64,000 nucleotides of DNA, taken from positions 161,046 to 225,045 of the forward strand of contig NCSJ02000029.1 in the NCBI GenBank assembly GCA_002812745.2. Reading direction: 5' to 3'. Positions 34,913 to 47,714 of this stretch are shown in pieces (position 1 is the stretch's first letter; each line of letters starts with the position of its first letter). Origin of the DNA: Scytalidium lignicola. Lineage: Eukaryota; Ascomycota; Leotiomycetes. The position numbers were made by a program, and so were the translations under genes. Under the pieces are notes generated by a model, which was not told the origin of the DNA, made no database searches, and saw nothing but the letters and a program-made list of their open reading frames with translations.

Positions 34913-37900
34913 GATAAGTTTAGTAATATCCCTTTAATAACTCCTTACAACTTATAAGATTAAAAGTAAGTTCTTATCCATTCTCATTTTCTAAATATCT
35001 TATCCATTTAACTAAGTATTATAGTTTCTTATAATATATTCTATAACTGATGATTTTCTTAACTTTATATTCTCTTTTTAAATTGATTTCTTTTAACATT
35101 AATATTTAAGTATTTTCAAGTATTAGTTTAAGAAGTAAAATATAGAAAATAAGGTATATCTTAACTATTGTTGATAATTTCAATTTATACATTAAAAATC
35201 TATAAACTTCTTCAATTTCATATAGTCTTATCTTTACTTAATCTAATTTATTGCTTAATCTTGTTGTTTTGATGTTTTTTCTAAAAAGATAAACTTTATC
35301 TCCTTTTTTGTACATTAATTCTATCAAGCATCTATGATTATAATACTTCTTCATTCTCTCTTTAGTATATTAAAGTAAGTTCTCAATCTTTTCTTATATT
35401 TCTTCTATTTATTTTATATAGATCTTTATTAATTTACTTGTAAATTCTAATTCTAATTTAGTACAAAATCCTTCTGGTTCTTGTCTATAATTCATATAGA
35501 ATAAAGTGATTTTAATTAATTTATATAATATACTATTGTATAACATTTCTATCATTAACAAGTAATCAACTTAATTATCTTGATCATAATTGACATAACA
35601 TCTTAAGTATTCTTCTAACTACACATTCAAACGNTTTTATTTGTTTATCAGTTTATGAATATTATACTATTGANAATTTCCTTTTAACTTNTATTCTTAT
35701 TGTTAATATTTCTTAAAACTTAAATATAAATCTTATATCTTTATCAAAGATTATTTATTTTAGTACTCTTCATTAAGACATTACTCTTCATAAGAATATA
35801 TTAACTACCTCTTTTACTCCTTAAGTCTCTTTGAACAGTTTAAAGATTACAAACTTAGTATAATATTCAGTTATTACAAAGATAAAATCATACTTAACCT
35901 TTGTTATATGATTTATGAAANTTAATAATTTCATNATAAAATCCTATNTGATNAATTCTTATAGATTGTCAANTATCTNTATAANGTATAATTNTCNTCA
36001 AGNCTTCNTTCTTNGATTNTTAACCTTCTTATANATTTCACATTNTACAATTACTTTCTTAANTATCAATTNTAATTTTANNATAAANTAATNCTTATTA
36101 ATTTNNTAATAACATNAGNCNANTCTTATATNTCCATTATATAACAAATNATNTTATTCTNTNACAAANTCNTNTNCTAGTTTTNTTAGTATATATAACT
36201 TCTTATTNTTATACTAAATATTCTTGATTTTCTCTTACTTATCNTTANTNATGTTTANTAAAGTNTTCTTCTCTTTTTCNCTTTNNAGTCACTTCTNTAA
36301 TNTGATCAGCTTAATATTTGTNTGTTATTATTATAATAGTNATAAGTTGCTCTTTATTNTATACTAAGAATCNNNCNTTNTCTTCCTTTAANATAAGTTN
36401 ACTTTTTTTCTTTTTTCCTTAGCNAAGTACTTANGTTTTCAGCTNANAGTATNTNCNCTTNNATTATCTTCNCCTTTAANATNANTAATNTTAAAATCAT
36501 ANTCAGATAACTTCTTTNCTTATTATACTTATCTTNNATTNAANTACTTANTTGTNATAAAGTATTANAGGTTATANTAATCTNANANTATATNAANTAT
36601 TTCANTNAATCTAATNANATATACTCTNNAGTACTTTAAAGCTTTTANGATGACTAACATTTCCTTATNTGATNTNTNATAATTTCTTTTTATAACATTN
36701 AGNTTTCTTAACCAAAATGCTAATAATACCTGGTAATATCATTTATTAATNTNTTATNATTATAATAANANNACTNTTAATNCTANATNAAAAGTATTAG
36801 TNTTNATTCTTATNCNNTTCTCTAGATNAAAGATTCTTAAAAAACTTCCTTTTATAAAAGCATCCTTAATNNTTTAAAATACTTCNTTNATAANGTTATT
36901 CNATTNATAAGCTTGATCCTTCTTANTNANTTCAGTTAATANTNTGAAGATNTTAGAATAATCNTTNACAAATCTTCAGTAATAGTTAGCTAACCTTAAG
37001 AANCTTTATAATTACTTAANNGTCTTAAGTAGTTCTTACTCNTTNATTAACTGAATCTTNTCATNAANGGTTTTTATCCTTTCTTNAAAAATACAATGTC
37101 TTAAAAACTGAACTTGTTCTTTATGAAATTCANATTTTANNANTTTANAANNTANTCTTACNTCTTATAACACTTNTANAACAAGCTTAANATACTCTTT
37201 ATATTCTTTAATACTCNTTAAGTAAATGATTATATNATCAAGATATANTATTATNAATTTNTNCANATATTTTTCTAATATACAGTNTATTATTCTTTGT
37301 TATATTGTTAAAGTATTAGTTATATTAAANATTATAACTAATAACTTAAATAATTTATATTTTGTTTGAATAACAACTTTCTACTCATTACCCCTTTTAA
37401 TCNTAACCAGATTAAATACTAATCACAAGTTCAACTTAATAAATATAATAACTCNCTTCANCTTGTCTATTATTAAATCTATNAATNNTAAAAGANTATT
37501 AGTCTTTCNTTAATTNTACTATTNAAGTGTTTATAATCACCATAAGGTNATNNTAACANATTNTCTCCTTTCTTNATATAATANAATAATACTNTAACTT
37601 TATTATAATCTTCCTTNTANAAACCTTTAANTACNATTTTCTTAAGTAANTATTTCTTCATCANCTTATCCTTANNAAGAGTTNTTNAATAAATTANTTT
37701 NTAAGNTAGTTTAAACCTCTNTTTAAGCTTTATCTTATAATCTTATANTTTATACTTNNNTAANGNTAAATCATNAAGTCTTTNTANTGAATAANTNTAA
37801 CTATTCATAATATTCNCTAAGAATATATTATATNATTTCATTAANATNAATAACTCTTAAGAACATTNAACCTTGTTCTTCTTCTAAGAAAGTAATTATA

Positions 37901-39200
37901 CTTGTTCTCTAATTAATTATTAGATTATACTTCTTCATTTATTCAATTTCTAATATAACCTAATAACTTCTTAATTATATAACATCAAAGGATATTNTNT
38001 CTTNATANTTATNATTAATCCTTATATNTAGTTTATAAGTTTGAATATCAATTACTTTCTTAACTGTACTANTATTAGTTAANAATATCAAGTANCTGTC
38101 NTTCTTAACTCTTATACTAAGTNTAAGTCANTTTANAACTTATTCATTAATAAAGTTTNTTTTAACTNTTAAATNAATNAANGCTCTTACTAGCTTTTCT
38201 ACATAATTTTATGTTTATGTGTAATGAACTTCTATTGTTTATAAAGTAAAGATTAANNTTTTNANNANTNTTAANTAATATATNATCTNTNATTTTAANA
38301 TCTTCAACATTNTCTTAAAGTTCNTCAAANAATANTATTTGTCTTTTTATAAGATCTTNTTAACCTTANTCCATNTAGGCTTTTATTATTCATAAATGTA
38401 TATANATCTTATACTTANTTTACTATTTCATTTCNAANGCATTCTCTTATTTTAATAATAAAGACATTACTTTCTTCAAGAATTCTTTTTATAAAATTCA
38501 AAGAGTATATTACTACTTCTTAGTTAAACTATTGATCAATCCTTTATATTAACTNATNNTTNCTTAATAATATGATAAATAATTCTAAAGGTAATAAGTC
38601 TTCGTTTAGTTCATTAACTATAAATAANGCTTNTANNTCTTAGTTAACTTNTTNAANAACAATCTTAACAAGNTNCTTNTGTTCTTNTTGAATATAGTAT
38701 ANCTCAGCTTCAAGCAATTGTTCTATTGATTTTNCTTAAGCTTTAGATTTCTTCATATTATACTTTTACCTTTACTTAGTCTTATTAAAAGGTTATCATT
38801 AAAAGTCCTTCTTATCACAAGTTATATTATCCTTATAAGATATAACTTAATCCTTCTTTTATTATCATTTAAGCATCTTCANNNATNTAGTCAAAATCAT
38901 CNTGAATNCAAGTTCTTTNTACTAANAAGAGNAACTTATATATTCTNCTNTTTATNATAATANTCTAGAGGTTAATCTTATAAACTAACATAAGNTCTTN
39001 AAGNTNGAGTTCTTATTCTTCAACAGTTACTTCTTCTTATTATATAATTNTATAAAGTTAACTTTTGTNTANNATTTCTTATNCTTTTAACTCTCTTATA
39101 CTAATCATTAAATAATATCTTAAGATTAATACTTTTTNTAAAAAACAGGATATTGTTTTGTTAATACAACTTTAAAGTTTACTAGCATAATCATCCAAAT
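34913..39200 (-). pseudogene. pol relic of gypsy-A2
   Basis: Minus-strand homologue of 6480-10656: chromodomain and integrase at about 34950-36200, RNase H near 36500-36950, RT near 37000-38000, protease region to about 39200. Readable in pieces only; the many single Ns in 35920-39070 destroy the frame. The minus-strand open frame 37661-37479 is the RT segment before YLDD (PYGDYKH run). Confidence 0.7.
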
Positions 39201-40640
39201 TCTATTAACTCTTAATATTAATCTTTATCTGTCCAAGTTCTTAACTTCCTCCTTACCTTAAAAGTATCTTTTACACTAAGTCCTTCTTATTATCATAAAT
39301 ATTACCTTATTGACTTTCTTACTAAATACCTCTTCTGAGTTTAAGTTTTTCTCTTCTGAAGATTCTGACAAGATATCTTCAATTCTTAAAATTCTTATAA
39401 CTCTAACCTTAATTAATATACTTAACTTGTTATCCTTCTTATAAGTATTTGTTATATATCCAAGAAGCTTATACTTAAAATACAACTTANTTTTTTCTTC
39501 TCTTATCAAGTTCTTCAAGGGAAATTCTAAAGGAATTCCCCTTTCTGCTTTTTCCTTCAAAGTACCTTTTTCCTTTTTTAAAAGTCTTTCCTTTCTTCAT
39601 AACATCTAACTCTATAAAGTCTCCTTGATCCTTTTTCTTGTTAGTCTTTCTTCAGTTAAAGTATAATCTACCCTTTTTATCTAAGCTTATCTTATACTGC
39701 TTATTCCTAATCTTAATAAACAAGTTAATAAGAACATTAAATGTAATAACCATAAGTTGTTAATATAATTTCTCCTTAATAAAATCCTTTAAGCTAATTT
39801 TATACTAATATATATATACTTCCTCTTCTTAGTTGACTAATATTGTATATTAACAATAAAGTATAATATACTTGTTAAAGCTCTTAGTTTGTCTAAAGTA
39901 AGTTAATCATCTCTTAACATTCTTTTTTTTTGTTAACATCTCTGTATAAATATTTAAGTTTTTTAGTATAGTTAACTTAACTTATAATAATATTGATTAC
40001 CTTTTACTTCTTTGTTTCTCTATTCATTATGAACTACTTATCCTTAAAAGGTTAAAATTATGTTTTAACTACTTTCCTCAAGTATATTAACACTTACAAA
40101 ACCTTATACATGTTTTAAGGTAATAATTAATTATTCAATACCAAATAAGTTCTTGTTTAAACAAAATATACCTTCAACTTCTTTTTATCCTTATAAAACA
40201 AATCTAGTCTAATGATTTTGACTTCTTTAAAGGTTATTATTAAGATTTGTTCAATATTATTCTCTAGTTTAAAGTCTAGATCAAGGTCTAGTCTTAAAGC
40301 TCTTAGTATTAAAACTAGTTTTAAATTAAATATAAGTAGTAAAGATACTAGTTTCTTTTTTATAACTCTTGACAATTCTCCTACAATTAATTCTTTTGCT
40401 AACTTAATGTTTTGCTTTAATAATATAACAACTTCCTTTAATACTCCTTCTTAAATGTTAATTTCTTTAATAGTTTAATTCTCACCTTAATCTTACTTAA
40501 AACTATCTCTTGAACTTTCCTCAAATCCTTCTTCAGATTCCTCTTTAGATTCTTCTTCAAAGCCTTCTTCAAAACCTTCTTTAAGTTATTGTTTGTTATT
40601 ATCTATTAGTATGTCTGTTTTTAAATCCTGATTTATCAAG
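39201..40640 (-). pseudogene. gag relic of gypsy-A2
   Basis: Minus-strand open stretches at 39560-39276 (MKEKAERGIPLEFPLKNLIR, then the zinc-knuckle remnant YFKYKLLGYITNTYKKD) and 40375-40157 (capsid start, LVSLLLIFNLKLVLILRALR, LDLFYKDKKKLKVYF). Acidic N-terminus at about 40600-40490. Plus-strand open frame 40212-40454 is its shadow. Confidence 0.78.
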
Positions 40641-40657
40641 ATAAGCAATGTTCAAAA

Positions 40658-41014
40658 TATTATAAAACTATACCATCCAAGTTATTGGATAGCTAAGGAT
40701 AAGGTAAATGTTCAAGGACAACAAAAACAAGAAACACTTAAGTAAGTGATTAAGCTAAAGACAAGATCTAGTAATGTATTTAAGTTGAACATGAGGAGTC
40801 TACTCTCATATTCCTACAATATGCTTATATAGATAATGAAATCCAAATGGACTCCTTGAACCCCTCAAGTCTTACAAGTCCATGGACCCCTTGGACCCCT
40901 CAAGTCCCCCAAGTCCTAATCATGTCATATGATTGCTAGGTTCTCTATATACACTTTGCTGTGTATTAAGCCTCAGGCTTACACTAATCAGCTTGTTAAG
41001 TTGAATCTATAACA
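40658..41014 (-). repeat. 5' LTR of gypsy-A2
   Basis: TATTATAAAACTATACCATC to TTGAATCTATAACA on the plus strand; same length (357 bp) as its partner. Contains the longest run of GGACC words: CCATGGACCCCTTGGACCCC near 40875-40900. Confidence 0.9.
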
Positions 41015-43890
41015 TAATAGTTCTTTATTATAAATAGAATAATTTTATTTCTGTTAAGCTAAACTTCCTTAAATAGAATACAAGTGGTTTTTACTTCTTC
41101 TACTTGTTCTACTAGTTCAAGATTATACTTAAAGTATAATTTAATGCGTTTATTTTAATCTGAATAAGTTTGTTTAAGTTAAAAATCTTAAAACTCTAAT
41201 CTTCCTTGAATACTTTTTTTAATCTAATCAAAAGTATTTTGCTATTTCTTCTTTTATTTATAAAGTACATTTTTTTAATTAATTTAATTAATAGTAATAC
41301 TATTTTTAAATAGTTTTATACGAATTTCTAATAATAATTTGCNAATTTTAAAAAGCTTTATAACTCTTTGACTATTCTAAGTATTACTTATTTTCTAATA
41401 GCNTTTTGNTTTTCTTTTTTAGTTATTTTAATTTTGTTTTAAAATATAATATATTCTAAGAATTATACTTTTGTCTTATAAAATTCGTATTTCCTTAGTT
41501 TACATTAAAACTTTGCTTTTTATAATACTTTGAATATTATTTTAATATAAATTCTATACTCTTTTAACGTTTTTGAAAATATTAAAATGTTATTTAAATA
41601 TGTTATAACAAATTTCTTTAAATAATCTTTAATGATTTTGTTTATAATTTTTTGTATTATAACTAGTATGTTTATTAATCTAAATAATATAACTAATAGC
41701 TTATACAGCTTGTATTTGATTTTAATAATAGCTTTTTATTTATCTTTTTCTTTAATTCTAATAAGGTTAAGTGTTGATTATAAATCTAATTTTATAAAGA
41801 ACTTAACACTTTTAAGCTTATTTTTAATAATCTTTATTAATAACAACGAATATTAGTTTTTAATCGNTTTTTTATTTAAACNTTTTATAGTTTTTGTAAA
41901 GCTTGCCTTTTTAAGTTATTTAATTTTTTTTACAAATAATAATAATGCTTTTATTNAAAAAGCTTAACTTCTAGTATAGTTTTCTTTTAACTATTCTGTC
42001 TAATTATTCTTTTATTATCTTATCTTTTGCTACTATTATTAAAAACACTAGTTTAAATAGTAGTTAAAATTCCTCTTTTAAGTTAATTTCATGATTTTAT
42101 AGTTAATGTTCTAACAACATTAAGTCTTCTAGTCTTTCTTTAAACAGCTTTATTTATTCTTTGTATTCTTTAAGAATATGTTTAAGACTTTTATCTTGTA
42201 TTGACTAACTCGAAATCAAACTGATTTTCTTATTTTTATTCTTAGACTGACTAAGTTCAATTACTTGAATAGCTTAAAGNTTTTTTATCCTTTATAACTT
42301 TTGTTAATACTTTTAATAGTTCTTTTTATAAGAATTCTATAGTCTTTTCTTGTTAATTTANTTTTTAAATTACNTTTTTTGCATTTATAATATATTTAGT
42401 ATTATCTTGAAGNTTTTTAATATAAGTTATATCAAATATTACTTTCTTTTAATGACTTACTTTGACAATTATTGTTATTAACTTAGTTTTAACTTTAACA
42501 CTTTACTTTACAATAGAATTATTTACAAGTTTAACCAGATATTTATAATTATTAACTTAAATATTTATATTTAACTTTATTATAATTTCTAGTATTATAA
42601 AATTTCTTATAACTTCAGAATTTAATAATACTTTTATCTTCTGTCCAGTTATAATAACTTTTAAAAACAATACATTCTTATTTAAAGCTTTAAATTCTAG
42701 TTTTTTAACTATTCTTTCTTTTGTATTGTTAGTAGTCTATTTTCAGTTATTTGCTAAATTTAATAATTATAATCGATTTTTTTTGTTACTTTTCTTCTAC
42801 TTTATTTTTTGTAAGTCTTAAAACTTTATTCTAAATTCTTTTAATTTTATCTTTATTAATGTTTAAGATTATTGTTTTAACTTTAAAATTTGAAAATTCA
42901 TTAATTTCCTTTTAAGCTAGTACATAAAAGTTAATTATAGCTTTTAATATTTACTGTATACTTTTTACTAAAGGATTTTCTCTATTTAAAATATTATTAT
43001 CTTTTCTTTGTTTGAATATAATAATTCTCCTTCTTAAGTTGGACTTTATTTAAAATAGTTAATTAATAGTCTTTTTGTTTAAAATCTACTGATTAAGTTT
43101 TAACAAATAATCTTATTGTTCTATTTTTAATAATCGAAGTTTTACATTTACTTGTAGTTTATTTTGTATAAAAGTAATTATTTTATGACTTTTTTTTAAT
43201 GACTAATATTAAGTTATCTTAGTTGAACAGTAATTTACTAATTATTTTAGTTTTTTTATTNAAAAAGTCTTATTTTTGCTAGTTCTTAAAAGCTATATAA
43301 TATACTAACATTTTAAGTATTTATAATTAATATGATAGTATACTTATAATTAAAGTTAATTTTTAACATTGAGTANTTTTTTAGTTATATCNTTTTTTTA
43401 AGTATGNTTTTTTCTAGCTTCTTTATAACTTAATAATAAACTTTCTTATTTTGGAATACTTATAATGTTTATGCTTATAACTACTGCTTGTTTTTCTTTA
43501 TCTTTGTGATTACTAGTTAAATGTTTAAAAAGTTTATACTTGAAATATAATTTCTTTTCCTTTTGTTCTTTTAGTTTTTCAAGATTAATTTTAAACGAAT
43601 TTCCTTTTCTTTTAAACATTTAATTCTTGCCTTTTTAAGGTTTTCCCTTTTCTATTATGTTTAAGTTTATAAGGTTACTTTTATCAGCTAATGCTGATTT
43701 TTAGNTTTAACTTCNTTTTTTATAAAAAAAATACTATTTTTTCTTTTTAAGCTTTCTTTTATAGATTTAATTATTAAACTTAATAAATTTAGTTATTATC
43801 TCTTCTAGTATATTAAGTTATCTAATTAACTTAAATATATTATTTTTGACTTCTTCTTTAAGTTTTTTGTAGTATACTACTTTGAAAGTT
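41015..43890 (-). mobile_element. gypsy-C element, 5' part (gag to RNase H), continued from 31205-33917
   Basis: Minus strand from right to left: gag (about 43890-43440), protease region, RT (about 42300-41600), RNase H tether (ICKLLLEIRIKLFKNS near 41350-41300) and RNase H to KPLVFYLRKFSLTE and NYSIYNKELL at 41015. The gag part is colinear with 60020-60480. The right end is interrupted by a LINE tail at 43890, so the 5' LTR of this copy is not in place. Confidence 0.8.
43440..43890 (-). pseudogene. gag fragment of split gypsy-C
   Basis: Minus strand 43885-43700 aligns with 60025-60180 (YYKKLKEEVKNNIFKLI) and 43640-43440 with 60310-60480 (NSFKINLEKLKEQKEKKLYF, then KYKLFKHLTSNHKDKE, the zinc-knuckle region). 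The N-terminal half is missing because the LINE tail cuts it at 43890. Confidence 0.72.
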
Positions 43891-44785
43891 TTATTATTAT
43901 TATTATTATTATTATTCTTATACTGTAGGCTATAAGGTTATCCTAAAGGTATACAAGATAATTACATTGTTGTACAAGAAACCATGTTAACTCCTTGATT
44001 AGGTAAAAACCTTTATATTGCTTTTTATTTGCTTAAGTGCAATTGCCTTGCCTTGTCTTTACTATTCTCTTATCTAGTACTTAGCTTACCAACTTGATTA
44101 AGAAGAGTTTTGCTGTACTATTAAGTTAGTAGTTAATAGTTTAANTTTTTTAAGATGTTGTTACTTTATTATTATCTTGTTCTACTCTTAGATCTCTAAT
44201 TATACTGTTAATTTATACTCTTATAACCTTCTTATAACTAATACCTAATTAGTAATCTGTTTATATCCTTAACAACTTCTTAATATCTCTCTTAAGTTTC
44301 TTATTATATAAGCCTTTGTTTTGAGGCTTTTTCTTATTTGTTCTAAGTTTAAACAATTAATGGTTAAATGACAAGTTATTTCTTTTATAAGTTTACAATT
44401 GTATAATAACATATTTATATTAAGTATATGATGTCTAAACAAATATGCTTATAATTTAATTTTACTAGTATAAATTTATATAATTAATAAGTTAATTACT
44501 TTGTCTAACTTATTATGTAAGAGTAATACTTTTTTGTTAAAAGTAAGAAAGTTTATAACTTTTGTATAATTATATAACCTAACTAGCTTAACAACTTCAA
44601 AGTTCTAAGTCTATCTTGTCTTTTAATCTCTTATTATAGTTATGTTAATTATCTTTAATGTTACTTAATAGCTCTTTTATTATTATAATTACATTACTTT
44701 GTATTCACTACTTTCTTTAGGTAATTGTTTTTTTTGTTTGTTGTTTATGTCTTCTTCTTTTCTTCAAAAGTCTTGTTATCTTATT
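43890..44785 (-). mobile_element. LINE (Tad/I-like) 3' end with (TAA)n tail, inserted in gypsy-C gag
   Basis: A (TTA)n run at 43890-43916 is the tail of a minus-strand LINE. Its C-terminal reading further right includes LHNKLDKVINLLIIQIYTSK and IKL.AYLFRHHILNIN, then LEQIRKSLK (about 44560-44290), matching the region after RNase H in fungal LINEs (LI.QLRTGKIGL.AFL). The first 200 bp (43915-44130) are less AT-rich. The right side is cut by the gypsy-A3 LTR at 44786. Heavily mutated. Confidence 0.6.
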
Positions 44786-45140
44786 TGTTATAAGTTTAAC
44801 TTAACAAGCTGATTAGTATAAGCTTGAGGCTTAATACACAGCAGAGTGTATATAAAGAACTTAATAATCACATGATATGATTGGACCTAGGGGACCTAGA
44901 GGGTCTAAGGGGTCCATGGACTTATAAGACCTAGAGGGTCTAAGAGGTTCAGTTAGATTTCATTATCTATATAAGTATACTATAAGAACATAAGAGTAGA
45001 CTCCTCATGTTCAACCTAAATACATTATTAAATCTTACCCTGACTTAATTACCTACTTATGTATTATATATTTCCATTGTCCTTGAACATCTACCTTATC
45101 CTTGGCTATCTAATGACCTGGATAATATAGTTTTATAACA
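44786..45140 (+). repeat. 5' LTR of gypsy-A3
   Basis: TGTTATAAGTTTAACTTAAC to TAGTTTTATAACA. GGACC-type words at 44885-44950 (GACCTAGGGGACCTAGAGGG) are arranged differently from those in the other LTRs. Confidence 0.88.
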
Positions 45141-45159
45141 TTTTGAACATTATTTATCT

Positions 45160-46620
45160 TGATAAGTCAGGATTTGGAAACAAATATACTAGTAGATAAC
45201 AATAACAATGAACAACAACTTGAAGAAGGTTCTGNAAAAAGGCTTTGAAGAAGAATCAGAAGAAGAATCTGAGGAAGTATCTGAGGAAAGTTCAGAAGAT
45301 AGCTTTAAAGAAGATTAAGATAAGAACTAGACTATTAAGGAAGTTAACATCTAAGAAGGAATATTAAAGGAAGTTGTTATATCATCAAAGCAACTTGTTA
45401 AGTTAACAAAAGAATCAATTGTTGAAGAATTGTCAAGAGCTTTAAAGAAGAAGCTAATACCTTTATTACTTAAACCTAAACTTGAACTAGTTTTAGCATT
45501 AAGAGTTCTAAATCTAGACTTTGATCTAAACTCTAAACTNAAAAAGTAACATTGAACAAGTTCTAATAACAACACTTAAAGAAGTTAAAATTATTAAACT
45601 AGACTTATTCTATAAAGACAAAAAGAAACTAAAAGCATATCTTATGTAAACAAGAACTTATCTGATATTAAATGATCACTTATTATTAAGAGATACACAT
45701 AAGGTTTTGTAAGCCTTAACATACTTAAGAAGAATAGTTAAAACTTGGTTTTAACCTTTTAAAGATAAATAATTCATGACAAATAGAGGAATAACAAACT
45801 AAAGAGTAATTAACATCTTTAATAATTAGGAAAATTATACAAGAGAACTTAAATACTTGTATAAGGATGTTGANNAAAAAAAGGAATACTAAAAGACAAT
45901 TAGCTCACCTTAGACAAACCAAAAGCCTTAGTGAATATATAATACTTTATTGACAACATATAATATCAATCAATTAAGGAGAAGAAGTACATATACATTA
46001 ATTTAAGATTAGTCTAAAAGACTTAATCAAAGAGGAATTATACCAACAACTAACAATTAATAAGTTGAATACTCTTATCAACTTGGCTATCAAGATCAGA
46101 AATGAACAATATAAGATAATCTTGGACAAAAAGAGTAAATTATACTTCAATCAGAGAAAGACTAACGAAAAGAAAGATCAAGAAGACCTTATAAAGTTAA
46201 ATGCTATGAAGAAAGGAAGGACCTTTAAAGGAAAGGGNAAAAAAGCACTTTAAAGGAAAAAGCAAAAAGGAGAATTCCTTTAGAATATCCTCTGAGGAAC
46301 TTAACAAAAGAAGAAAAAACAAGTTATATTTTAAGTGTAAACTTCTTAGACATATAACAAATACTTATAAGAAGAATAATAAGTCAAGTATAACAGTTAA
46401 AGTCAGAGCTATAAGAATTCCAAGAATCATAAATATCTTATTAAAATCTTCAGAAGAGAAAAGCTTAAACGAAGAAGGAAACTCCTCAGAAGAAGAAGAA
46501 GAACAACAGAATTTAGTAACTATACCAGAAATCATTATTAAAACTGACATAGACAAAATAATAATAGTAAGAATTCTAGAAACAGGTTTTGTACTAATGA
46601 GAAAGACTTAGTGTAAGGGA
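45160..46620 (+). pseudogene. gag relic of gypsy-A3
   Basis: Acidic N-terminus from about 45200; capsid part LYKDVD near 45859 with Ns in an A-run; open stretch 46065-46253 (MNTLINLAIKIRNEQYKIIL then KKGRTFKGK), and a zinc-knuckle remnant near 46330-46375 followed by an acidic Ser/Glu tail. The minus-strand frames at 45575-45351 and 46556-46365 are shadows. Confidence 0.8.
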
Positions 46621-47067
46621 TACCCTTAAAATCAAGAGAAGGCTATTAGCCTAAATAGATAGAGATTTATACTAAGAGTTAGTGGAATCTGAATAATCAT
46701 GCTAGTAGAGTTTAAGGCTATACTAACAGAGCAATATCCTATTTTTGGAGAATTATTAGTCTTGAAATATTACTTCATGATTAGTATAAGAGGACTAAGA
46801 GGATAGAAAATCCTGGATAAAAGTTAACTTTATAAAACTATATAATAAGAAGAAATGACTATCAAAGAATAAGAACTTAATCTTGAGGATTTCACTTTAA
46901 TCTATAAGACCAACTTGCAGAACATTATTATAAAGAAAGGATTATATAAAATCCTCTTATTAGTAGAAAGAACTAAGATCCAAGATAACTTCGACTAGAT
47001 ATTTGAAGAAGCTTAAATGATAATTAAAGAAGGGTTAAGCTATATTATATAAGGAAGATACAATGTA

Positions 47068-47426
47068 TGTTACAAAACTACGCCATCCAGGTCACTGGAT
47101 AGCCAAAGGTAAGGTAGATGTTCAGGGACAACGGAAACGTGTGACACACAAGCATGCGACTAAGCCAAGGGTAGGATCTAGTAATGTATTTAGGTTGAAC
47201 ACGAGGAGTCCACTCTCATGTTCNTACAGTGTNCTTATATAGATAATGAAATACTGTTGGACCCCTGGATCCTTAGGTCTTTAGGTCTTAAGCTAATAGA
47301 CTTTGGACCCCCCAAGTCTTAGGTCCATATCATGTGACTGTCTAATTGTTAAGTTCTCTTGTACAATGTATCTGTACTGAGCCTTAGGCTTACACTAATT
47401 AGCGTGTTGTGGTAAAACCCATAACA
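47068..47426 (-). repeat. gypsy-A LTR, inverted, least mutated copy
   Basis: Plus strand TGTTACAAAACTACGCCATC to AAAACCCATAACA, 359 bp. Keeps CpA and CpG-rich words lost in others (GTGTGACACACAAGCATGCG). Shares ACCACAACACGCTAATT with the LTR at 49270, unlike ACTTAACAAGCTGATTAG in the rest. No polypurine tract follows and the flanks (ATGTA, ACTTA) do not match, so it is a stray or rearranged LTR. Confidence 0.82.
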
Positions 47427-47455
47427 ACTTAGCAATAATATGTTTAAAGTATAAT

Positions 47456-47714
47456 TGTTGACTGGAAACGTAGGAATACAGAACTACTATTGTATTGATT
47501 GCTTAAGGAGTCTACAACTATAGCAGATTCTATATATACAGAGAGTTACAGCTATAAAACTGTTATGGTCAACAGTTATGGTTGTACAAGCACCTTACAA
47601 GTGCTTATAGTTGCTTACAGTAGTAGCCTACTGTAAACCTTATCCATAAGCCTTAGCATAAGCAATTGTAAGAACACTGTGAAGTAGTATCTGTAAACTC
47701 TAAATATTGTAACA
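47456..47714 (-). repeat. solo LTR of copia-1 with TSD ATAAT
   Basis: Reverse complement of the copia-1 LTR, again 259 bp: TGTTGACTGGAAACGTAGG to AAATATTGTAACA. Direct repeats ATAAT at 47451-47455 and 47715-47719. A solo LTR arises by recombination between the two LTRs of a full element. Confidence 0.92.

Larger units (their letters stand above)
33918..41014 (-). mobile_element. Ty3/gypsy element gypsy-A2, full length, TSD TAATA, nested in gypsy-C
   Basis: Both LTRs (33918-34274 and 40658-41014, 357 bp each), in reverse orientation, with identical 5-bp direct repeats TAATA outside (33913-33917 and 41015-41019). From right to left: gag, protease, RT, RNase H, integrase, chromodomain, then the extra ORF on the plus strand, polypurine tract, 3' LTR. 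Colinear with gypsy-A1. The RT box appears as the reverse complement of YLDD near 37225-37245. The interior 35920-39070 is full of single Ns. RIP-type stops throughout. Confidence 0.92.
44786..47067 (+). mobile_element. gypsy-A3, truncated (5' LTR, gag, start of pol)
   Basis: LTR at 44786-45140, then interior colinear with gypsy-A1 4821 to about 6735, ending at 47067 where an inverted gypsy-A LTR starts. No 3' half. Stops as in the other copies. Confidence 0.85.

Noticed and set aside
40850..40925. CRISPR-like or coding repeat in the gypsy-A LTR
   Set aside because: The words are irregular, inside an LTR, vary between copies and have no spacer structure.
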